Below are positions 44,521 through 57,345 of a stretch of DNA of 64,000 bases, piece by piece. The stretch is from Megamerina dolium (lineage: Eukaryota; Arthropoda; Insecta; Diptera; Megamerinidae): contig OY978525.1 of the NCBI GenBank assembly GCA_963854835.1, positions 32,759,253 to 32,823,252 of the forward strand. The letters run 5' to 3'. Each line of letters opens with the position of its first letter. The stretch's first letter is position 1. The position numbers and the translations under genes were made by a program. The notes beneath the pieces are model-generated. The model ran no database searches. It saw only the letters and a program-made list of their open reading frames with translations, and had not been told where the DNA came from.

Positions 44521-44839
44521 GATCCGAAGAACTCTTTGGCCTAACTTCTCTCCAAGTACTGTTGTTACTGGCGTGGTAAATTTGAACGGTATTAGAAGGG
44601 TCCAGCATATATTAGCCAGTTCCTTCTAACATTACGCTTTCTGAGCTTTCTCAGAGAGCTCTTTTAAAGCCGTTTTCACGGCAATTTGTTACGGTCGGAT
44701 GAATCGCAAATTGTCTGCCGGCAGGTGAGTGTCATTATAACGAAAAATCTGTTGAATATTAAAAATTCGTTTCAGACGTGATGTGAACCCACAATCTACA
44801 GATCAGAAAACCATCGCACTGACCACTGAGCTACGGCAT
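44521..44839 (-). mobile_element. tRNA-derived SINE, copy 3
   Basis: Diverged copy on the - strand. It has the head GCCGTAGCTCAGTGGTCAGT, a B-box-like GGTTCACATCACG and the body. It lies at the edge of the ~200-bp module array. No clear target-site duplication. Confidence 0.75.
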
Positions 44840-45579
<740 letters not shown>

Positions 45580-45584
<5 letters not shown>

Positions 45585-46350
45585 GTGAATATAAATATAT
45601 GAGAACTTAAATGCGCTTAGTGCACTTATCAGCACATATTTTTATACATTGCATATAGTATGTAAATTAGGGCGGTTTGAATATTTGTTAACTCTAGTTC
45701 AGTAAAATTCAGCGTATTCCCTTAAAATCACAGAGTTTTTATATTTTCACAGAGTCAATGTTAACAAATTTCGCTCCATACAAATTGACCAGTCCCAATG
45801 GACATGCATGAAGCTGAATACGTAAATATGAATATAATTCACGTACGTAAGAGTACTTCTTTACGCATACACGCATATATTTAAAGCATTAAATGCGAGC
45901 TTCTGTGCGAATTTTTGCGGTTTTAAACTGGAATAAATTAAACACATTAATATCATGAAGGGCAACACAATAGCATCACCATAAAAATGCAACTTATGAA
46001 TGAGGTCAACAATAGCAGAAATTTTACTTGCTATTGTTTGAACAACAGAAAGGTATTACTTATAATATAATATAATTCCAGTGACAGAGTGAGGCAGAGA
46101 GAGACAGAGAGTGAGAAAAATATGAATTGCAATACTACATATGTGGCAATAATGATTCCACAAATGTTACTAATACCTTCAATACAGATTAATTACTTCA
46201 AACCCTCTAGATACCGTTCTAATTGGCATGAGTAAATACAAAGTTTACTGAATGGTGTCTGTTAGGAGACTCCATTTTTCCGTTAACGATTTTACGGTTG
46301 GTTATATCAGGCAAGGACATCAATAATTGTGCTCTGTTTAATTAACCATT
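45580..46350. other. No gene seen
   Basis: AT-rich, with a GAGA tract near 46090-46120. No supported feature. Confidence 0.5.
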
Positions 46351-46353
46351 TCA

Positions 46354-46700
46354 TCATGAATAGATTAAAGCCAGAACGCTTGCAAATTGTGCAAATTTAT
46401 TTCGAAATTCACAGTTCAGTTAGGGAATGTTACCATATACTACGACCATTTTCCCATCCACTTTAGGGAAATTTTTACTGAAAAATCTCGACCTACGCCA
46501 TTGACTTCCGCAGGTCTCTTAACGAGATCAATACAACATAGTATTGTGATGGAGATTGCAGAACGAATGAGCTCGTGAGACAGGACCCAAAAGCAGTGCC
46601 AAGTGAGGAAAATATGTTATCAGGAATTTCAATTGACATGTGTAAGCATTCCCAAGAAGATGGACTGAATCTGCCATCTGTAGGACGGCTAAATTGCTAT
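46354..46700 (+). pseudogene. Tc3-like transposase N-terminal relic
   Basis: Begins MNRLKPERLQIVQIYFEIHS, SVRECYHILRPF, the HTH N-terminus of the transposase type also found at 22294. It soon degrades, with stops near 46450 onwards. ISTYAIDFRRSL is faintly legible. No inverted repeats located. Confidence 0.55.
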
Positions 46701-47230
46701 GGACGCAACTCAATAAGAAACACACTCAAATTCGTATTGACTTTAGGAAGAAAGACACATCAACCATTGTAATAATGGTCATGGGATGGTAGAATGGATT
46801 TGGACGATCTCATGCACGACTGCTCTAAAAGCTGAGGGACGAGGAGGAGCTGAAAACCTATGCGCTGTTATGGAACTGCCTTGCACTAATTAGAATAAGA
46901 AAAATTCTTCTAGATATTTATTACTTTGAGCAACTAGTCTTGCTTTCAGAGATTACAATAGGCAATCTTCTGAAATATATAAATAAATCCATAAATGGTT
47001 AAGCGTGCGTACCAATAGCCTAATCTAATCTATTGGAAGAATAAATAAGTTCGTACTGATTTGATAACAGATGTAGCAACTAGTTTATTATTCCATTGTT
47101 TCATCTGGCAACACCGTCACTTTGAAGTGTCATCATTAGGCTTTTTTCAGTATCTGTCATTTCGCTGAAGTGTAAACAACAAAGTTTCTGTGTGCTCCGA
47201 AAATATCAGCTTTGCTACTGAATAATGTGT
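46701..47230. other. No gene seen
   Basis: Spacer between transposase relics. The region 47090-47230 is probably the left flank or UTR of the mariner that follows. Confidence 0.45.
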
Positions 47231-47239
47231 TTTTGATTA

Positions 47240-47690
47240 CTTGATTACTTCAATATAAAGAAAAAGGCTGCCGAAAGACATCGTATTCTAGTGGAGGTTT
47301 ATGGTGACCAATACTTTAGCTGAACAAACGTGTCAGAAGTGGTTTGCACGATTTCAAATTCGTAATTTTGATTTGGAAGCGATGAACGACCTGGAGCGCC
47401 ACCAAAGTTTGAGGATGAATGCTCGATGAAGATCTATTACAAACGCAAGCTAAACTCGCAAAAATACTTGGAGTTACTCAGTCAACCATTTGCCATCGTT
47501 TAAACGCAACTAACCAAAAGGACTGATCCAAAAGGTAGGAAAATGGGTGCTGTATGAACTGAAGCCAAGAGATGTCGAACACTGTTTTATGATGTGTGAA
47601 CAACTGGCCCAATGTCAAAAAAGAAAGAGGTTTTTGCACCTAATTGTGACTGGAGATGAAAAGTTGTTTAGACTCGTTCTCATTAGTTAC
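47240..47690 (+). pseudogene. Mariner transposase relic, N-terminal half
   Basis: KKKAAERHRILVEVYGDQYF, then ERPGAPPKFEDE (paired HTH), the VTQSTICHRL helix, QKVGKWVLYELKPRDVEHCF and LAQCQKRKRFLHLIVTGDEK with the first catalytic Asp. Stops and shifts are present. It ends abruptly at about 47680, so the catalytic C-terminal half is missing. Confidence 0.75.
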
Positions 47691-48200
47691 GTTAACTTGT
47701 ATTTGGATGTAGTTGTAGTATATAATAGTTGTTACTTATGTATGTACTAGGTATAACTTATGCAATTATTAGTTGTTTTAAGAAGTACACAGGTAAAAAT
47801 CTTAGGTAATATAAGGCTCTTAATCTAATTGGATATTGTTTGAAAATAATTAAGTTTGTTATATTTAAATTATAAACTTGTGATATTTTTATCAGTTTTA
47901 TTTTCTTTATTCCATGAAAATTAAAGTATTCATATTTTAAAAATCATAGTTTGGGTAGCTTGGTATAGCTGCCCAAGAACTCACAATTGAAATACACACG
48001 TTATTGCATTTCATTTCCATTATGCAGCTTTCAATTTCGAAAAATTTAAAGGAAACTTGAGGTTCAACTAATATAAGTCCAAAAGTGCTTTGCACCATCG
48101 TACAATCTTTGAACCGACTACAGAATCAATTTACAAAATTCAGACAGCCAAGAGATTAGTCAAACGATACTCTACCTATTGGGACTATACATTTATTTTA
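47691..48200. other. No gene seen
   Basis: AT-rich sequence between two mariner relics. Confidence 0.5.
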
Positions 48201-48209
48201 AAAAATTTC

Positions 48210-49325
48210 CGAAATACGACGTAGCTTGTGTTGTTATGCATCGATCACACCGCCGTCATTTTTATTTTTATTTTTGTTTTCGCTGTCATGAGGTCAGTAT
48301 ACGTCACTGCGTTGAAGTGTAAACAACAAAGATTCTTTGAACATATCGAGTTTTGTACCTACGAAACGCAATTTGAGGGGAGGATTACTTCTTTGCTTTC
48401 ACTTGCAAAAATCTGCAGAGCGAGATTAGCTGTATGCTGCAGGAAGCTTATGATGTGCATGTTCCATCGATTTCAACTTGTGAGTACCGGTTCAGATAAT
48501 TCAGAAGTGGCGATTTCGACACAGAGGGCAAGAAGAGGCCTGACCAAGCCAAGTTTAAAGATGAAGAATTTGAAGCAAGATTGTAAAAAGATCTCGCAAA
48601 ATCCTTGGAAGTGACTCAATTAAACATTTCCGAACGTTTAAAAGCAGCAGGGTTCATTCAGCAGCAAGGAAATTGGGTGCCACATGAACTGAAGGTAAGA
48701 GACGTTGAAAGGCGATTTTGCATGTCATGTTGTCAATGTTGCTCGAGCGATACAAAAAGAAGTCGTTTTTGCATCGGATTGTTAATGGAAGCCAAAGAAA
48801 TCGTATGTGAAACACGACCAACCACCGAAATCAACTGCAAAACAAAATATTCATAGTGCGAAGGTAATGCTCTGCATTTGCTAGGATCAGAAAAGTGTGT
48901 TACTCGTATATTATAAGCTGTTGAAATCGGGTCAGAAAATCGTAGGGGACCTGTACCGAATATAACTAGTTCATTTGCAGAGAACAATTGCTGTAAAACG
49001 GCTAGAATATGCGACTAGAGACGAGTCTATAATATTCCATCATAACAACGCTCGGCCTCATGTTGCAAGACCGATTATAAATTATTTGGAAAACAGCAGC
49101 TGGGAAGATTTACCTTACACGCTCAGACATTGCCCCGTCTGATGACCATTTGTTTCGATCGATGCAGAATATGCTTCACTTTAGTACAGGGTATCCGAAA
49201 TTGACTTGATTCATTTGTGGTCTCAAAAAATGGGCAATTCTTTTCGGATGGAATCCATATGCTACCAGAAATATGGGAAAAAGTGATAGCTAACGACTAC
49301 CAATACTTAGAATAATGTCTTCATA
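48210..49325 (+). pseudogene. Mariner transposase relic, nearly full length
   Basis: Motifs in order: LQEAYDVHVPSISTCEYRF (with gap), RSGDFDTEGKKRPDQAKFKDE near 48500, SLEVTQLNISERLKAAGFIQ and QGNWVPHELKVRDVERRF near 48600-48720. Later KVMLCIC and DESIIFHHNNARPHVARPII near 49015, where the second catalytic Asp is Asn. The usual third-Asp segment is broken near 49130. The C-terminal IDLIHLWSQKMGNSF region lies near 49195. Many lesions; clearly dead. Confidence 0.8.
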
Positions 49326-49465
49326 TATTTTGTGATTAAAATAATAAGATATTTTTGCCAAAAACTCGTTTAAAATTAATTGATAGTTCCACATTAATTG
49401 ATATTCGAAGATTAAAAACTATAAATCTGATATCATGCCTTTACTCAAATATATAGCCAATAAGC

Positions 49466-49680
49466 TTAATATACATCAAATCTTGGAGAAGTCAAAAGAA
49501 AGGCAGATTGCTAAGTCACTGTCGACAGTCTGGTAAGAAATTTCCCCTACATTATGATCTCTGATTTGGATGTGACTGCAACAATCATTCAATTTGGGCG
49601 AATGGCATAGCACAACTTATACTCGTCAGTGAAAATTGGAAAATACCTCTGCCTCCATTTAATAATAATGCAAGAGCAAC
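49466..49680 (+). pseudogene. RTE-like LINE, copy F (heavily decayed fragment)
   Basis: AAATCTTGGAGAAGTCAAAAG, AAAGGCAGATTG, GTCTGGTAAG and AGTGAAAATTGG align in order with the RT region of copies A and B (the EKTQEKQID, DSPVRD and AVKIGKDLS codons). The frame is destroyed. Confidence 0.55.
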
Positions 49681-50940
49681 GGTGTCAGCAAAAAATATGG
49701 AAACTATCATTGTCAGAAATATATATCAATGACAGATTACATTTAGCTTCAAGTAAATTTGTTACTAGTGCCATAGAATAAAATGATATAACAACAAACG
49801 CCTGAGTATGATGGAGTGATAAAAGCATGTAGACACTTCATTTAATGTGTGTTTATATTATATTTTTTTTTACTGTTGCACTTCAGCAACGCTTTTTAAC
49901 ACAAAAAAAGAAATAAAACGTAGCATCCAAAAAAACAATGTCTAAAAATCGGTGTAAAAAAGCCCAGACTGGACAATATCTGACACAATGCATTTCTAAA
50001 TTATACCTGATTTTGGGAATAGGTTAGGCGTGGATAAAAATTTCGACCATGAGAACATCATCTTTCCAACCCTCTATCTAGTAGAGCCTGGTAACATCCA
50101 ACAAAAAAAAAAAAAACCAACAGCACAATATTAAACTTAAGAAAAAATCGCCTAAGTACAATATTACCGCTATGCAATAACGTTCATAGAGTAAAAATGT
50201 AAAAACATGTGTAAGTGCAAGTAGTAAAAAACGAAGTATGTTATTCTTACATCCCTGTATGTTTTCGAGTAGAGCATGATGATTTATGTTGCTTTTAACT
50301 TCAACATCAGCATTTAAGCATATTATAAATAAAATTTTTGAAAAAACAACATGAATGCACATATAGAAAAACAAACATATGGTATACTACACCATGTAGA
50401 TGCATTCCCTGTAGGAAGTAGCTGATAAGCTCCTACATATGACACCACTATGAAAAACTTTCTATTTGCCACTAGTAGTCGCTTCTAGTGACACAAGTGA
50501 TGGCAAAGTTGAATACCAATGATTTACTCTTTCGATTTCATACTAAATATTTTACATTAAATTCGAGTTAATACTGGGCACTGACAATAAAGCATACGTC
50601 ATGGTCAACTTCTAAGCAGAGGAGCAGCAGGTTCTCTTTTCAAATCGACATATTTTCAATATAATATATCTGAGCTGGGATGATCTGGTAAATAATATAG
50701 CTACGGTCTAGGTTTGTGGAACTAGATGGTGCAATCGATTTATTTAGTTTACCTAAGGCCAGGGATGTTGTTCCAGTGCAATTTTGTATGAAAGTATGAA
50801 TTGCATATTAAGGCAAATGGAATTGTGTCGAGCAAAATTTTCAGCCAAAACTGTAAAGTCTTGTTAATTTCATATACATTTTGCCAAGGAAATATAAAGA
50901 CAATCCATATTTGGATCCGATAGCGACTTTTTAGTTTTTA
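49681..50940. other. No gene seen
   Basis: AT-rich; the open frame at 50078-50374 (- strand) is hydrophobic but shows no family motif. Confidence 0.5.
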
Positions 50941-50949
50941 CAGTCATTA

Positions 50950-51390
50950 TAAGACCACGACTTTTGCAGGGGAGACCCTAAGGGATGAAGATAGTGCGTG
51001 AGTATATATGGAGAAAATATTGTATTGGAAAAATTAAAGACGGTCATTCTCCTAGGGGCGATTCCTGAACAACTATGGAGTTATTCATCGTTCTAAGGTG
51101 CTTTCGGTACATTTTGCATAGGAGTCTACTTAAGTGGTGGCAATAGGGAGTGAGTAAGATCGTGATAAATATTGGAGAGAGAAAATCATGGAGGTCAGTT
51201 ATAGATTTTGACTCTCTATGGGTAATTCTTGAGCATCTATCAGGATATTGGTCGGTTTTGAGGGGTTTGTATATATTTTAATCTCCTTAAGGTTTGAAGA
51301 AAGCATTGGGAAAGAACAAATCCCACTATTTTTTCTTCCCCAATATATTTGTCTGTCATATATTTCAATGTTCTAAGGGTGATTTCCGTA
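50950..51390 (+). repeat. Array of diverged ~200-bp modules, right array part 1
   Basis: Units with TGCAGGGGAGACCCTAAGGG, GTCATTCTCCTAGGGGCGAT, CAACTATGGAGTTATTCAT and TTTTGCATAGGAGTCTACTTA, in the same order as the left array. Confidence 0.55.
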
Positions 51391-51392
51391 GG

Positions 51393-51700
51393 GTGTCGTA
51401 GCTCAGTAGTTAATGTGTAGGCCTTCTGATCTACGGGTCGTCGGTCCAATCCCCTGCTGAAGTACAACTTTAACATTGAAAAGATATTTCTGTCGAACAG
51501 TACCCATCTGTCCGTCGTCCCATTTGTCGCTGTGACAAGGATCAGGAAAGTGATGTCACAAAGGTTCTGCTGTTCGGAACCGGGTAATATAAGTAGGTGC
51601 CTTCTAATACCGTCCAAAATTGAACACACACAACAGTATTGAAAGAAAGAACCAAAGAGCCCTTCGGTGCCTATGAGTGCTACATTTTTTTTCTTTTCTT
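51393..51700 (+). mobile_element. tRNA-derived SINE, copy 4
   Basis: + strand copy. The A box is GTCGTAGCTCAGTAG, the B box GGTCCAATCCCC, followed by the body (GTTCGGAACCGGG, AAGTAGGTGCC) and a T-rich tail. It sits inside the ~200-bp module array, as copy 3 does. Confidence 0.8.
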
Positions 51701-52400
51701 ATTTATAAGAGCGACAGCTAAGAGGTTATTTGTACATTTTTATATATTTTTTTCGTTAATTTTCTATGAGATCCCACTTAAGCGATGAATATAGGGAGGG
51801 AATATATTCGGCAGAAATATTTGAGATGAGTTATTAGGGCTCATTTGCAATCATTTGTTAACCGATGCCTCAGAGCAATCCTGCGTATATGGTGACCTGA
51901 CAATTGGATCTCGAATGAATAACTCCTCGCAAGGAGAGGACAAAATCCAATTTCTGTTGAAATACAGGCATGTAAACAGAGATGGATTGGGCACACAATT
52001 TGCAAACCAGTGAATGAAATAAACAGAATGGCGTTGAACTATAACCCTCAAAGAAATCGCCGCAGAGGACGCTCTAAAGAATCATGGTGACATTCCCTTA
52101 TTGATTAAAAGCAAACATGGTCCCAGATCAAGGCAAAAACTAAAAATCGACAACATTGGCATTCTTTTTTTCGGCACAAAGCGCCTCTAATCGGCGCGAC
52201 AGCACGTATTAATAATAAAAATTTATTAGAGCTCAGCCATATATTTTAATGATTTATGAGCCATAGCTTTGACATTGTTCGGAGGAAATATTGGGGAGAA
52301 AAAAATTAATGGGGGTCATTCATATATTTTAAAGCTCTACAGGCGCCTAATAATCAGCTATGGAGTTGTTTATCGACTTTTAGGTATTTTTACTTCAATT
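51701..52400 (+). repeat. Array of diverged ~200-bp modules, right array part 2
   Basis: Further units (TTTTCTATGAGATCCCACTTA, ATGAATATAGGGAGGG, CAGCTATGGAGTTGTTTATC). Interrupted by the LINE fragment at 51840-52200. Confidence 0.5.
51840..52200 (+). pseudogene. LINE ORF2 C-terminal fragment
   Basis: VNRCLRAILRIW, then ISVEIQACKQRWIGHTICKP and VNEINRMALNYNPQRNRRRG, RSKESW, then TWSQIKAKTKNRQHW. This is the characteristic C-terminal tail of RTE-like ORF2 proteins (R..WIGH.L.....I...AL.W.P.G.R.RGRP...W). Stops interrupt it. It differs from the copy A-F family. Confidence 0.7.
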
Positions 52401-52542
52401 TAGTTTACGAAAAATTTTGGATATGAAACTGAAGAATGGCAGTTGTCCATAAAATCAAATGCTTTAGTTTTAATTTTGTAAGTACGATTCAAAAAGCTTA
52501 TGATTTTATAAAATTCGCTGCATGGTTTCCATTTTTCCTCTA

Positions 52543-52909
52543 AAAAAATAAAAAAATAAATAAATATGTGGCACTTACAGCCCCGTAGGATCCTTCGGCC
52601 GAGCTTCTCTTCCATTACTGTTGTGCGCGTTAAATTTTGGACAGTATTAGAAGGGACCTACTTATTTTAGCCGATTCCGAACGGCAAAACCCTTGTGACA
52701 TCACTTTTTTGAGCTTTGTCACAGAGTTCTTTTAGAAGCATTTTCATGGCAAATTGTTACTGCAGGAAGAATTGCCAATTGCTTGGCGACAAGTGGGTAC
52801 CGTTCGAAAGAAAAATCGTTTCGATATTAAATTTGTTGTGCTTCAGACGGGGATTGAACCCACGTCCTACAGATCAGAAGGCCAACACACTAGCCACTAA
52901 GCTACGGCA
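52543..52909 (-). mobile_element. tRNA-derived SINE, copy 5, best preserved
   Basis: The cleanest copy. On the - strand it opens GTAGCTTAGTGGCTAGTGTG (A box), with B box GGTTCAATCCC near 52855. It ends with ACATATTTATTTATTTTTTT. An imperfect duplication CCATTTTTCCTCTA / CCATTTTTCTCTA lies at 52529-52542 and 52910-52922. About 365 bp. Confidence 0.9.
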
Positions 52910-52922
52910 CCATTTTTCTCTA

Positions 52923-53523
52923 GTAGAATAAAATATAAGATCGATTCCCATTCAGTTTTACTACCGAACATTTTTCCTAAACTTGTTTACTTCCTATCTT
53001 TGCTCTTTAAAGAGGCCCCCATACAAAATGAATTCAAAAATATCTAAAATTCGACCAATTCGAAAATTTTAATGAGATTTCGTTTGATAGATCCTTCAGA
53101 ATCGAACGATCTAACATTTAAGATGTTATGCGAACGAAATATATGATAGGTGTAGAGCACAAGATCTTGTGAAGTCGCAAGTCGCAAACTATTTCAACGA
53201 GTCACGAAATATGTATGGGGTTTCGCGAAGTTATGTTGAAATACTATCCTTTTAGATTGAAGATTTCTCTTGTTGTTTTTGTTGTTCTTGTTGTAAATAA
53301 TCATAATACGTTTCAAGAATGGTGAATTTTTGTTGCATTTAAAGTGAGTATCGCAAGCGTGTATGCAGTTAATTGGATGGACTTCTTTAAGCTAATGAGG
53401 AATCCCAAAACCGAGCTTGCGGAAGATTCACAGTGAGCGAAGTAATCGTGTTTGATGAGTATGTAGCGTCCCGGCTATGACATGAGTTATCGCATTATTT
53501 TGTGTGAGCCTCAACTAATGCCC
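52923..53523. other. No gene seen
   Basis: Includes another TTGTTGTTTTTGTTG tract near 53270; otherwise no features. Confidence 0.5.
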
Positions 53524-53526
53524 TTA

Positions 53527-54054
53527 TAGCCTAGACAGACGGCAGCCTAATTCCGGATTACCGGCGAACTTAATCCGAATACAAAAATAACCTGACAGAC
53601 GGCAGTATTGCGGATTAACTAAACGGCTGATTTCTGTTTTATTAGGTCTGCTCACTTACATTACTATCACTATCAATTTCTGTCATCTGTCACTCTCGAT
53701 ATGAGATAATCTACAAGAAGTACGTGAACTGAAAACTATCAGAAACTTGTAAATTGACATTCACCGTTCGTAATTGACAGCTGGATTTATTTGTTCGGCA
53801 ACGCTTTTCATTGTGAAAACTGTTAACAATTGTTGAAAGTTTTTTATAAGCAAATACACCTAATATTTTGTAAAATGGATCGAGAAAAATTCACAATAGA
53901 AAATTTTCAGCAGTGTTGCCATCGCAAATTGTCCTAAACTTCGTTTCTTTTGAGAATTAACTCATAGAGATTATGCGGATTAGCTGCAGTTAATGCCCGA
54001 GTTAATTCGAATTAACTCGGTAATCCGGAATTAGGATGCCGTCTGTCTAGGCTA
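53527..54054. mobile_element. MITE with 37-bp inverted repeats and TTA duplication
   Basis: Inverted repeats at 53527-53563 (TAGCCTAGACAGACGGCAGC...) and 54018-54054, with one mismatch. TTA lies on both sides (53524-53526 and 54055-54057). A 3-bp TWA duplication is typical of PIF/Harbinger elements, so a Harbinger-type MITE is the likely class (inference). The inner sequence repeats CTGACAGACGGCA near 53591 and codes for nothing. Confidence 0.88.
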
Positions 54055-54057
54055 TTA

Positions 54058-55680
54058 CAGCAAAAGTGGGCAATTTTGTTATCCACATCCACTTTCATAT
54101 AAGCACCAGACGATGCCATCAATTTTAAAATTGTTTTTGTAAATTAATAAATTGATGCATACGATATTTTATTATAGATTCAATGGAAATTTCAGACCAC
54201 TAATCTACGAGCGGATACATAATTATTGATTGAAGGTCGCCATCCATTAACCACATCTCCCATCTCTATTGACCTTAATGGAAAAGTATTATCATTTTCC
54301 TTTTGGGAGCGCACAGCATAAATAAAACACATACTCATTTCAACATTTATCTCTATAAATACACTCCTACATGCATGACTACGTATGTATTGGTGGCCAG
54401 TGCAACAAGAAGCAAGCCAGTAGCAAATATTAAGAAAAGAAATTGCAATATGTGATAATGATGACGATGAAGTACTGCTGAGATGATGATGATGATGATG
54501 ATGATGATGAGGCAGAAGTAGAAAAAAAAATAAAAATAGAATGAGTTAGTAGCAAAAACAGCAGAAAGCAGCAGAAGTAAGTATAAAATTCAGCAAACAT
54601 TTGAAGAAATCCTTTAAAATCCTTTAGGTGAATTGTGTGCACACACGCACATGTATTCACGTATGCATGCCACACACACAACACAATAATATTAACAACA
54701 ATATTTGACTTGAAATTTATATGTTTTCAACTATGTACGTACATAAAAGGATTGCTTTCGGTGTTGCTTCTTCTATAGCTGGTACTATGTACATACTGCT
54801 GTTCTTGCTGCTGTTGCAACTACCACTGTTATATGCGCTATTCTTTATGTGTTACTGTTGCTGCTGCTGCTGTCATTCATATTTCTTCCTCACAATATAT
54901 TTTTATAACTGTTAAGCTTCATACGAATTTAATATATCAACACATTCACTTTCACACCCATCCTGTTGCAACAACTAACCCGGCAGCACCACACCATCAA
55001 ACATTGTTTATGCGATGCGATTTACAGCATAAAGTACAAATCAGTATTACTAACATTACTAACAGATGGACAAACAGACAGCTGTAAATATGGTTGAAAT
55101 GATTTACTTTATGAATATGTGAATCGTACTGTACATAGTAAATATAAGTATACGCTGAATTGATAGGGAGAAATGCAATGATGGTGGTAGCAATGGGTCT
55201 TAAGTAAAACAATACATTGAACTTAGGGAAATAATGGATGTAATTTAATTTTGTTTTATATTTGTTTTTATTTTGAAGTTTTTCGGTTCTCCTGAGAAAT
55301 ATATTATACGATGTGTAAGAAGAAAAAACCGGAAAAAAATTTGGGATATATGAAATAACTACTCGATTGAGTACTCAGAATGCTGTTATCATGGGGTACT
55401 AATGAAGATTTACTTTTAATACAAATAAGATAAATATGATAAATCTTCATTACGATCGCACACCATATTTATGTCTTTATTTTTACATTAATTCTTATGT
55501 ATTTCATATGTTATTGATATTTTTGCGACGGAAAATAATTTAAAAAGTTCACCATTGAAAATCTCAAATTTAAGGCTACATATGAATTACATTTATTACA
55601 TAAATTACATTTATTACTTTTTCTTTTATTATCGCCAAGAAACTTAATTTATCCAAGGTAATTGTTTTTTATTGAGCATA
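54058..55680. other. No gene seen; GAT and GCT microsatellites
   Basis: Holds GATGAT repeats at 54484-54511, CTGCTG repeats near 54858-54872 and CA tracts. Open frames are low complexity. Confidence 0.55.
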
Positions 55681-55689
55681 TGTTTTAAT

Positions 55690-55952
55690 TTTAGCCAGAC
55701 AGATTGCTGGTCTCGCCCGACAGGAATATTTATCGACTTTTTCTGGTCTATATCCACTATATTCAACTTAGCAGGATCACCATGCGCAGGAAGAACTCGG
55801 TGACTTAAGCTACACCTCGCAGGGGTTTACCTTCGATCTCTCCTCGATTCTCGGTCTCTCGATAATATGTTGCGCAGATGATGCTATACTACTCTCAGTT
55901 AATGAAGACGACCTGGAACGACTCCTACATGTGTTTGAAAAGATAAATATAA

Positions 55953-56036
<84 letters not shown>

Positions 56037-56210
56037 ACAAACCCCTTCGATGCAAACTGACAGCGTACGGTACGCCCATAAAAGAAGTCATGAAATTTAA
56101 CTACCTTGGAGCGAAAATAACATCGTCTAAGGACCTGGATTCTGAAGTCCTTACTCAAACAGACAAGGCAGCTCGGGTAGAGAAATGTCTAAGAGAAACT
56201 ATATGACGAA
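55690..56210 (+). pseudogene. LINE reverse transcriptase fragment carrying a TA microsatellite
   Basis: CADDAILLSVNEDDLERLLH near 55875-55935 carries the RT active-site ADD (YADD in active copies). After the TA run at 55958-56033 the protein resumes as PLRCKLTAYGTPIKEVMKFN, YLGAKITSSKDLDSEV and KAARVEKCLRETI. Some residues between the two blocks appear to be replaced by the microsatellite. It is a different LINE family from copies A-F. Confidence 0.75.
55958..56033. repeat. TA dinucleotide microsatellite
   Basis: An uninterrupted TA run of about 74 bp inside the LINE RT fragment. Confidence 0.95.
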
Positions 56211-56437
56211 ATAAACAAATGCGTAGACAAGCTTGGTCTTGGGTATTTCAACAGATACCCGACTGGGTGGTCGTTAAACATTTTCCCAATCCGTGACAGC
56301 GCGTGTCCATCGGACTTGTTTGCAGAGGGGGGTAACAGACTGTATTTTAGCATGGCATCTCACTAATACCTGTAAGACTCAGTGAGTAACTGTGAGCTAT
56401 GTAATAGAAAAGTTTAAGTAAGGTAAACAAACTAACG
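56211..56437. other. Probable LINE remnant, unclear
   Basis: May continue the preceding LINE in broken frames (INKCVDKLGLGYFNRYPTGW); not secure. Confidence 0.35.
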
Positions 56438-56664
56438 GGTGCTACAGCTTAGTGGCTAGTGCGTTCGCCTTCTGACCTGTAGGTAGGTTTTTCTTTCGAA
56501 CAGTGTCCACATGTCAAGAAGCAATTGTCAATTCTTCCGGCAGTAACAATTTGCCATGGAAAAGCTTCTACAAAAACTCTGTGTCAAAGCTCAAAAAAAG
56601 TGACGTCACAAGGGTTCTGACGTTCGGAACCGGCTAAAATAAGTAGATCCCTTCTTATACTGTC
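56438..56664 (+). mobile_element. tRNA-derived SINE, copy 6, left part (split by a LINE)
   Basis: Starts GTGCTACAGCTTAGTGGCTA. The B box is deleted (CTTCTGACCTGTAGGTAGG runs into TTTTTCTTTCGAAC). The body continues to CTTCTTATACTGTC, where the LINE begins. The right part is at 58841-58929. Confidence 0.85.
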
Positions 56665-56820
56665 AGTTGATGATAAATTAAACTACTTTATTACTGAGCT
56701 TACTAAATTATTTGACAAACATGTTCCTTTGAGAACTCGCCGTGTGATCAATAGCTCGTGTCCCTGGTTTACGCAAAATGTAAAATTAGCATTAAAAAAA
56801 CGTCACAAAACTTACAATAA

Positions 56821-57345
56821 ATGAAAAAAAATCCAACAGAATGCAACCTTCTGGATTACAAAAAGGCAAGGAATAAAGCTACCTCTATGGTCAGGTTGTC
56901 GAAGAAGATGTTTTTTAGATCGAAGCTTCAATCTTCATTACCGTCAAAACAGCTGTGGCACAATTTAAAAAGTATTGGTGTGTGTTGTAGTAACTCTGAA
57001 ACATGTCGGATTGATCCCCAAGAACTCAAAGACTTTTTTATTGTTAACCCTGCTTCCAATTTGCCTAAGATTCTTCATCACAAAACGTCTACCAAATTTC
57101 AAGACCGGTTTCAGTTTGACGCTGTGTGTGAAATGGACGTTGCGCGTTGTTTAAACAAAATTAAGTCTAATGCTGTTGGAGAAGATGGTATTGCTATTAA
57201 GTTTATTAAACTGGTATTGCCCTACGTATTGTTGTTAAACATTGTTTTACTATCTCCTGTTTTCCAAAAATTTGGAAAGTGGCTACAGTCATACCCATTT
57301 CAAAAAAATCCATGGCTTCAACACTTGCTGATTTTCGTCCAATAA
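56821..57345 (+). pseudogene. CR1-like LINE linker and RT N-terminus
   Basis: DYKKARNKATSMVRLSKKMF, then the region before the RT (LWHNLKSIGV), and CLNKIKSNAVGEDGIAIKFI, the usual K..ksxGxDgI/plk start of the RT. A one-base shift near 57270 (in a run of A) breaks the frame into 57279. Confidence 0.8.

Noticed and set aside
50078..50374. Hydrophobic - strand frame as a possible membrane protein
   Set aside because: Low-complexity Phe/Leu/Ile in AT-rich DNA, starting near a poly-A tract, with no family motif or conserved context.
52840..52910. Possible tRNA gene
   Set aside because: A and B boxes are present, but they head a 365-bp repeated sequence with target duplications; it is a SINE, not a functional tRNA.
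55810..56206. Open frames crossing the TA run with basic or charged ends
   Set aside because: Only the + strand flanks have homology (LINE RT). The rest is microsatellite and antisense.
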